A stretch of DNA of 9,867 nucleotides, taken from positions 1 to 9,867 of the forward strand of contig CAYGZA010000257.1 in the NCBI GenBank assembly GCA_964354135.1, read 5' to 3'. The notes under the pieces are model-generated. The model was not told where the DNA came from. It ran no database searches and worked only from the letters and a program-made list of their open reading frames with translations. The stretch's first letter is position 1. The number at the start of each line of letters is the position of its first letter. The stretch comes from CAYGZA01 sp964354135 (lineage in GTDB: Bacteria; Planctomycetota; Planctomycetia; Pirellulales; Thermoguttaceae). Below are positions 7,592 to 9,867 of the stretch, in pieces. The translations under genes and the position numbers were made by a program.

Positions 7592-9022
7592 ATGAGGACC
7601 CCGATCCTCGCGACCCTGCTGCTTCTGGCCGGAGGCTTCGCCGCAGGCGCCGCGGAGAACGGCATCCTCGCCGCCGGCGGGCTCTACAACGAGACCTACC
7701 GCCCCCAGTTCCATTTCACACCCCGGCGCAACTGGACCAATGACCCCAACGGGCTGGTGTTCTACAAGGGCGAGTACCACCTCTTCTTCCAGCACAACCC
7801 GAAGGGGATCGACTGGGGGAACATGACCTGGGGCCACGCCGTAAGCCGCGACCTGGTACACTGGGCGCAGTTGGCCGACGCCATTGAGCCGGACCGGCTG
7901 GGGACGATTTTCTCCGGCTCGGCCGTCGTGGACTGGAACGACACGGCCGGCTTCCAGACCGGCCAAGAGAAGCCGATCGTGGCAATCTACACCTCGGCCG
8001 GCGGCACGTCGCCCGAGTCCCGGGGCCAGCCGTTTGCCCAGTCGATTGCCTACAGCAACGACTGCGGGCGGACGTGGACGAAGTACGCGAAGAACCCGGT
8101 GCTCGGGCACATTGTCGCGAGCAACCGCGACCCCAAGGTCGTCTGGCACGCGCCGACGAAAGCCTGGATCATGACCCTCTTCAAGGACGGCAACGTCTAC
8201 GCCTTCTTCTCTTCGCCGGACCTGAAGCGCTGGACGCACCTGCACGACATCACCGTGGCCGGCTGCGGCGAGTGCCCGGATTTCTTCGAGATGCCCGTCG
8301 ACGGCGACCCCAAGAAGACGAAATGGGTCTGGACCGCGGCCAACGGGCACTACCTGGTCGGATCGTTCGACGGCAAGAGGTTCACTGCCGAGACCGGGCC
8401 GCACCGGGCCGACTGGGGCGGCAACTACTACGCCGTGCAGACCTACGGCGACATCCCGCCCTCGGACGGCCGCCGCATCCAGATCGCCTGGATGAATGGG
8501 GGCAAATACCCCGGCATGCCGTTCAACCAGCAGATGAGCTTCCCCTGCGAGCTGAGGCTCCGGATGTTCCCGGAGGGCCTCAGGATCTGCCGGCTCCCGG
8601 TCAAGGAAATCGAGACACTCCACGAGAAAGAGGTCGCCCGGGCCGACCGCACGCTCAAGCCCGGCGAGAATCTCCTGGCAGGCGTCGCGGGCGAGCTGTT
8701 CGACGTCCGCGCGGAGGTCGAGCTGGGCGACGCGGCGGGATTCGGGTTCAAGCTCCGCGGCCAGCCGGTCCATTACGCGGTCAAGGACAAGAAGCTCACG
8801 TGCCTCGGCCACTCGGGCCCGCTGGAGCCGTCCGGAAACCGGGTCAAGCTCCAGATCCTCCTGGACCGGACTTCGATCGAGGTCTTCGGCAATGACGGGA
8901 AGCTGTCCATGACTTCGTGCTTCCTGCCGAAACTGACGGACAGGGACTTGGAGGTCTACGCGGTCGGAGGTTCGGTGAAGGTGGTTTCGTTGAGCGTGTT
9001 TCCTCTCCGCTCGGCCTTGTAG
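7592..9022 (+). CDS. Secreted glycoside hydrolase family 32 (levanase/inulinase/invertase type)
   Basis: The 476-residue enzyme should hydrolyse beta-fructofuranosyl bonds (levan, inulin, fructo-oligosaccharides or sucrose) outside the cytoplasm. A signal peptide (1 to about 20, AGA site) precedes the five-bladed propeller domain. The GH32 motifs are in order: nucleophile Asp51 in WTNDPNGL (48-55), HNPKG, FSGSAVVDW, the transition-state-stabilising Asp180 in RDPKVVW, and acid/base Glu227 in GECPDFFEMP. The C-terminal beta-sandwich is recognisable at LQILLDRTSIEVFGNDGK and ends SLSVFPLRSAL. Substrate preference cannot be read from these motifs. The ATG has AAAAGGAG (7574-7581) 10 bases upstream. 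It lies 48 bases after the lipoprotein gene, probably in the same transcript. Its last 67 bases overlap the convergent vapB-like gene. No fructose transporter or fructokinase is nearby. Confidence 0.95.
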   Translation: MRTPILATLLLLAGGFAAGAAENGILAAGGLYNETYRPQFHFTPRRNWTNDPNGLVFYKGEYHLFFQHNPKGIDWGNMTWGHAVSRDLVHWAQLADAIEPDRLGTIFSGSAVVDWNDTAGFQTGQEKPIVAIYTSAGGTSPESRGQPFAQSIAYSNDCGRTWTKYAKNPVLGHIVASNRDPKVVWHAPTKAWIMTLFKDGNVYAFFSSPDLKRWTHLHDITVAGCGECPDFFEMPVDGDPKKTKWVWTAANGHYLVGSFDGKRFTAETGPHRADWGGNYYAVQTYGDIPPSDGRRIQIAWMNGGKYPGMPFNQQMSFPCELRLRMFPEGLRICRLPVKEIETLHEKEVARADRTLKPGENLLAGVAGELFDVRAEVELGDAAGFGFKLRGQPVHYAVKDKKLTCLGHSGPLEPSGNRVKLQILLDRTSIEVFGNDGKLSMTSCFLPKLTDRDLEVYAVGGSVKVVSLSVFPLRSAL

Positions 9023-9195
9023 TCGTGCTGCGGATCGAAGTCCACCTTCCCGAACAGCTTCAGAGCCTTCCAGCGTTTGCGGCGGCCAATGTACTCCCGC
9101 AGGGCTTCGTTCACGGTGGCTTTCTTTGTCCGCTGTTTGCCGACCCGAACAGCCTCTTCCAGCAGCTTCCCGTCAATACCGAGGTTCGTGGCCAT
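8956..9195 (-). CDS. Orphan VapB-family antitoxin
   Basis: The 79-residue protein starting MATNLGIDGKLLEEAVRVG, followed by KQRTKKATVNEALREYIGRR, matches the VapB antitoxin family (PF09957 type): a short N-terminal strand and two helices for DNA binding and dimerisation. A C-terminal toxin-neutralising tail follows, KLFGKVDFDPQHDYKAERR. Family members usually stop just after the YKA-R-R motif; here about 15 more residues (GNTLNETTFTEPPTA) are read from the complement of the GH32 gene end. The vapC toxin, normally directly downstream, is absent because the convergent GH32 gene occupies that place. The start is chosen from the conserved MATNLGID; the ribosome site is weak. A promoter and a palindrome lie upstream. 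It may be a functional orphan or a decaying remnant. Confidence 0.85.
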   Translation of the reverse strand: MATNLGIDGKLLEEAVRVGKQRTKKATVNEALREYIGRRKRWKALKLFGKVDFDPQHDYKAERRGNTLNETTFTEPPTA

Positions 9196-9212
9196 AGGCG
9201 TTTCTTTCACAA

Positions 9213-9224
9213 TCTCCCGGGAGA
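9213..9224. promoter_or_regulatory. 12-bp palindrome, candidate VapB operator
   Basis: TCTCCCGGGAGA is a perfect 12-base palindrome in the leader, 18 bases before the VapB start and downstream of the inferred promoter. VapB-type antitoxins commonly bind palindromes at their own promoter, so autoregulation is possible; this is inferred from position alone. Confidence 0.3.
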
Positions 9225-9248
9225 GAGGCAACATCAACTCCACACATG

Positions 9249-9276
9249 ATCTTACACATACGCGCGGCTGAGTCAA
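9249..9276 (-). promoter_or_regulatory. Candidate promoter of the VapB-like gene
   Basis: On the minus strand TTGACT (9276-9271) and TAAGAT (9254-9249) are separated by 16 bases, a good sigma-70 type match. The start of transcription would fall near 9242, leaving a leader of about 46 bases before the ATG at 9195. Confidence 0.5.
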
Positions 9277-9374
9277 GCGAAGACGGACGAGATGCCGGAT
9301 GCACGTCCGCATTTCTCCCCGGGCATTCCGGCGAGAGATCACCCAACGCCTACTGCTGCACTGCCTGCCGACCA

Positions 9375-9416
9375 CTCATCCTTCATCCTTCTGCCTTCAT
9401 CCCTCATCCTTTCCCC
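9375..9416. repeat. Heptanucleotide repeat array (GGATGAR on the minus strand)
   Basis: Six consecutive heptamers on the + strand read CTCATCC, TTCATCC, TTCTGCC, TTCATCC, CTCATCC, TTTCCCC, in exact 7-base phase, and end directly at the fumarase stop codon (9417-9419). The rest of the 221-base gap between the VapB-like and fumarase genes holds the VapB promoter and no recognisable gene. Confidence 0.6.
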
Positions 9417-9867
9417 TCACTCCGGCCTTGTCATCCGCCACGGATCGAGGGCCTTTTCGAGCTGGTCCTCGGGAAGGATCTTCTTCTGGCGGCAGAGGTC
9501 GCGGATCGTCTTGCCGGTCTCGAACGCCTCCTTGGCCAGCGCGGCGGCCTGCTCGTAGCCGAGGTGCCGGACGAGCCCGGTTGCCAGCGACAGGCTCTTC
9601 TCGACGCCCGCTTCGCACGCCTCGCGATTGGCCTCCATGCCCTCCAAGGCGAGATCGCTCAGCGCCGTGGTCGCAGCGGCCAATAGCCGGACGCTCTCCA
9701 ACACCGTGCAGCCCATCACCGGCATCATGACGTTCAGTTGAAACTGCCCGCCCGCGGCCCCGCAAACGGCGATCGTCTGGTCGTTGCCCATCACGCGAGC
9801 CGCCACTTGCATCAGGCTCTCACACATCACGGGATTGACCTTGCCGGGCATGATCGAGCTTCCCGGC
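9417..9867 (-). CDS. fumC: Class II fumarate hydratase, C-terminal part (5' end outside window)
   Basis: The enzyme interconverts fumarate and malate in the TCA cycle. About 150 C-terminal residues are visible. The frame runs off the right edge and begins PGSSIMPGKVNPVMCE, the fumarase/aspartase superfamily signature (GSSxMPxKxNP), whose mobile loop carries the catalytic Ser. The next segments, QVAARVMGNDQTIAVCGAAGG, QFQLNVMMPVM and the GYEQAAALAKEAFETGKTIRDL helix, fit FumC. The end ALDPWRMTRPE resembles the C-terminus of class II fumarases more than aspartate ammonia-lyase, the main alternative. The stop codon abuts the heptamer repeat array. Confidence 0.88.
   Translation of the reverse strand, partial: PGSSIMPGKVNPVMCESLMQVAARVMGNDQTIAVCGAAGGQFQLNVMMPVMGCTVLESVRLLAAATTALSDLALEGMEANREACEAGVEKSLSLATGLVRHLGYEQAAALAKEAFETGKTIRDLCRQKKILPEDQLEKALDPWRMTRPE

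Noticed and set aside
7115..8812. A 565-codon open frame antisense to the lipoprotein and GH32 genes.
   Set aside because: Same GC-driven shadow. It runs across two real genes and has no family signature or ribosome site.
9196..9375. A 60-residue N-terminal extension of the VapB-like protein to an upstream ATG at 9375.
   Set aside because: The family begins at MATNLGID, and the extension would lie across the good promoter at 9249-9276.

Overview
The window looks like chromosomal DNA of a planctomycete, probably near the Pirellulales. The evidence is high GC throughout, a DUF1559 pseudopilin-type protein followed by a small transthyretin-fold lipoprotein, a PD40-propeller plus cytochrome c protein of the HzsA-related type, and many short interspersed palindromic repeats. 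I cannot name the species. There is no rRNA, tRNA, CRISPR array or transposase gene, and no gene-free stretch longer than 300 bases.

Layout. At 1-188 is the 3' end of a PIN-domain gene (+). From 325 to 3158 runs a tight minus-strand operon, read right to left: alanine dehydrogenase (ald), N5-CAIR mutase (purE), methylthioribose-1-phosphate isomerase (mtnA). It is divergent from a large secreted haem protein (3352-5925, +) related to the alpha subunit of hydrazine synthase; the two share a promoter region with mirror-image GGCTATAAT boxes. Next on the + strand come a DUF1559 protein (6112-7137), an overlapping lipoprotein (7103-7543) and a secreted GH32 fructan hydrolase (7592-9022), probably one transcription unit. 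An orphan VapB antitoxin (8956-9195, -) overlaps the 3' end of the GH32 gene tail to tail. The window ends in the 3' part of a class II fumarase gene (-, 9417 to the edge).

The operon genes are housekeeping metabolism (alanine/pyruvate interconversion, purine synthesis, methionine salvage) with no obvious shared pathway. The + strand genes are envelope or export functions: a periplasmic dihaem protein, and a pseudopilin-like/lipoprotein pair next to an exported polysaccharide hydrolase.

The most unusual signal is the repeats. Three different palindromic units, each preceded by GTAGG (the 5' GTAG is a hallmark of REP sequences mobilised by RAYT-type Y1 transposases), sit at the 3' end, in the middle and at the 5' end of the single gene mtnA. 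Two are inverted doublets (REPIN-like) and one is read through in frame as protein. A fourth repeat type is inserted in frame in the HzsA-related gene, and a heptanucleotide GGATGAR array abuts the fumarase stop codon. The window is a compact example of repeats being translated as part of conserved enzymes.
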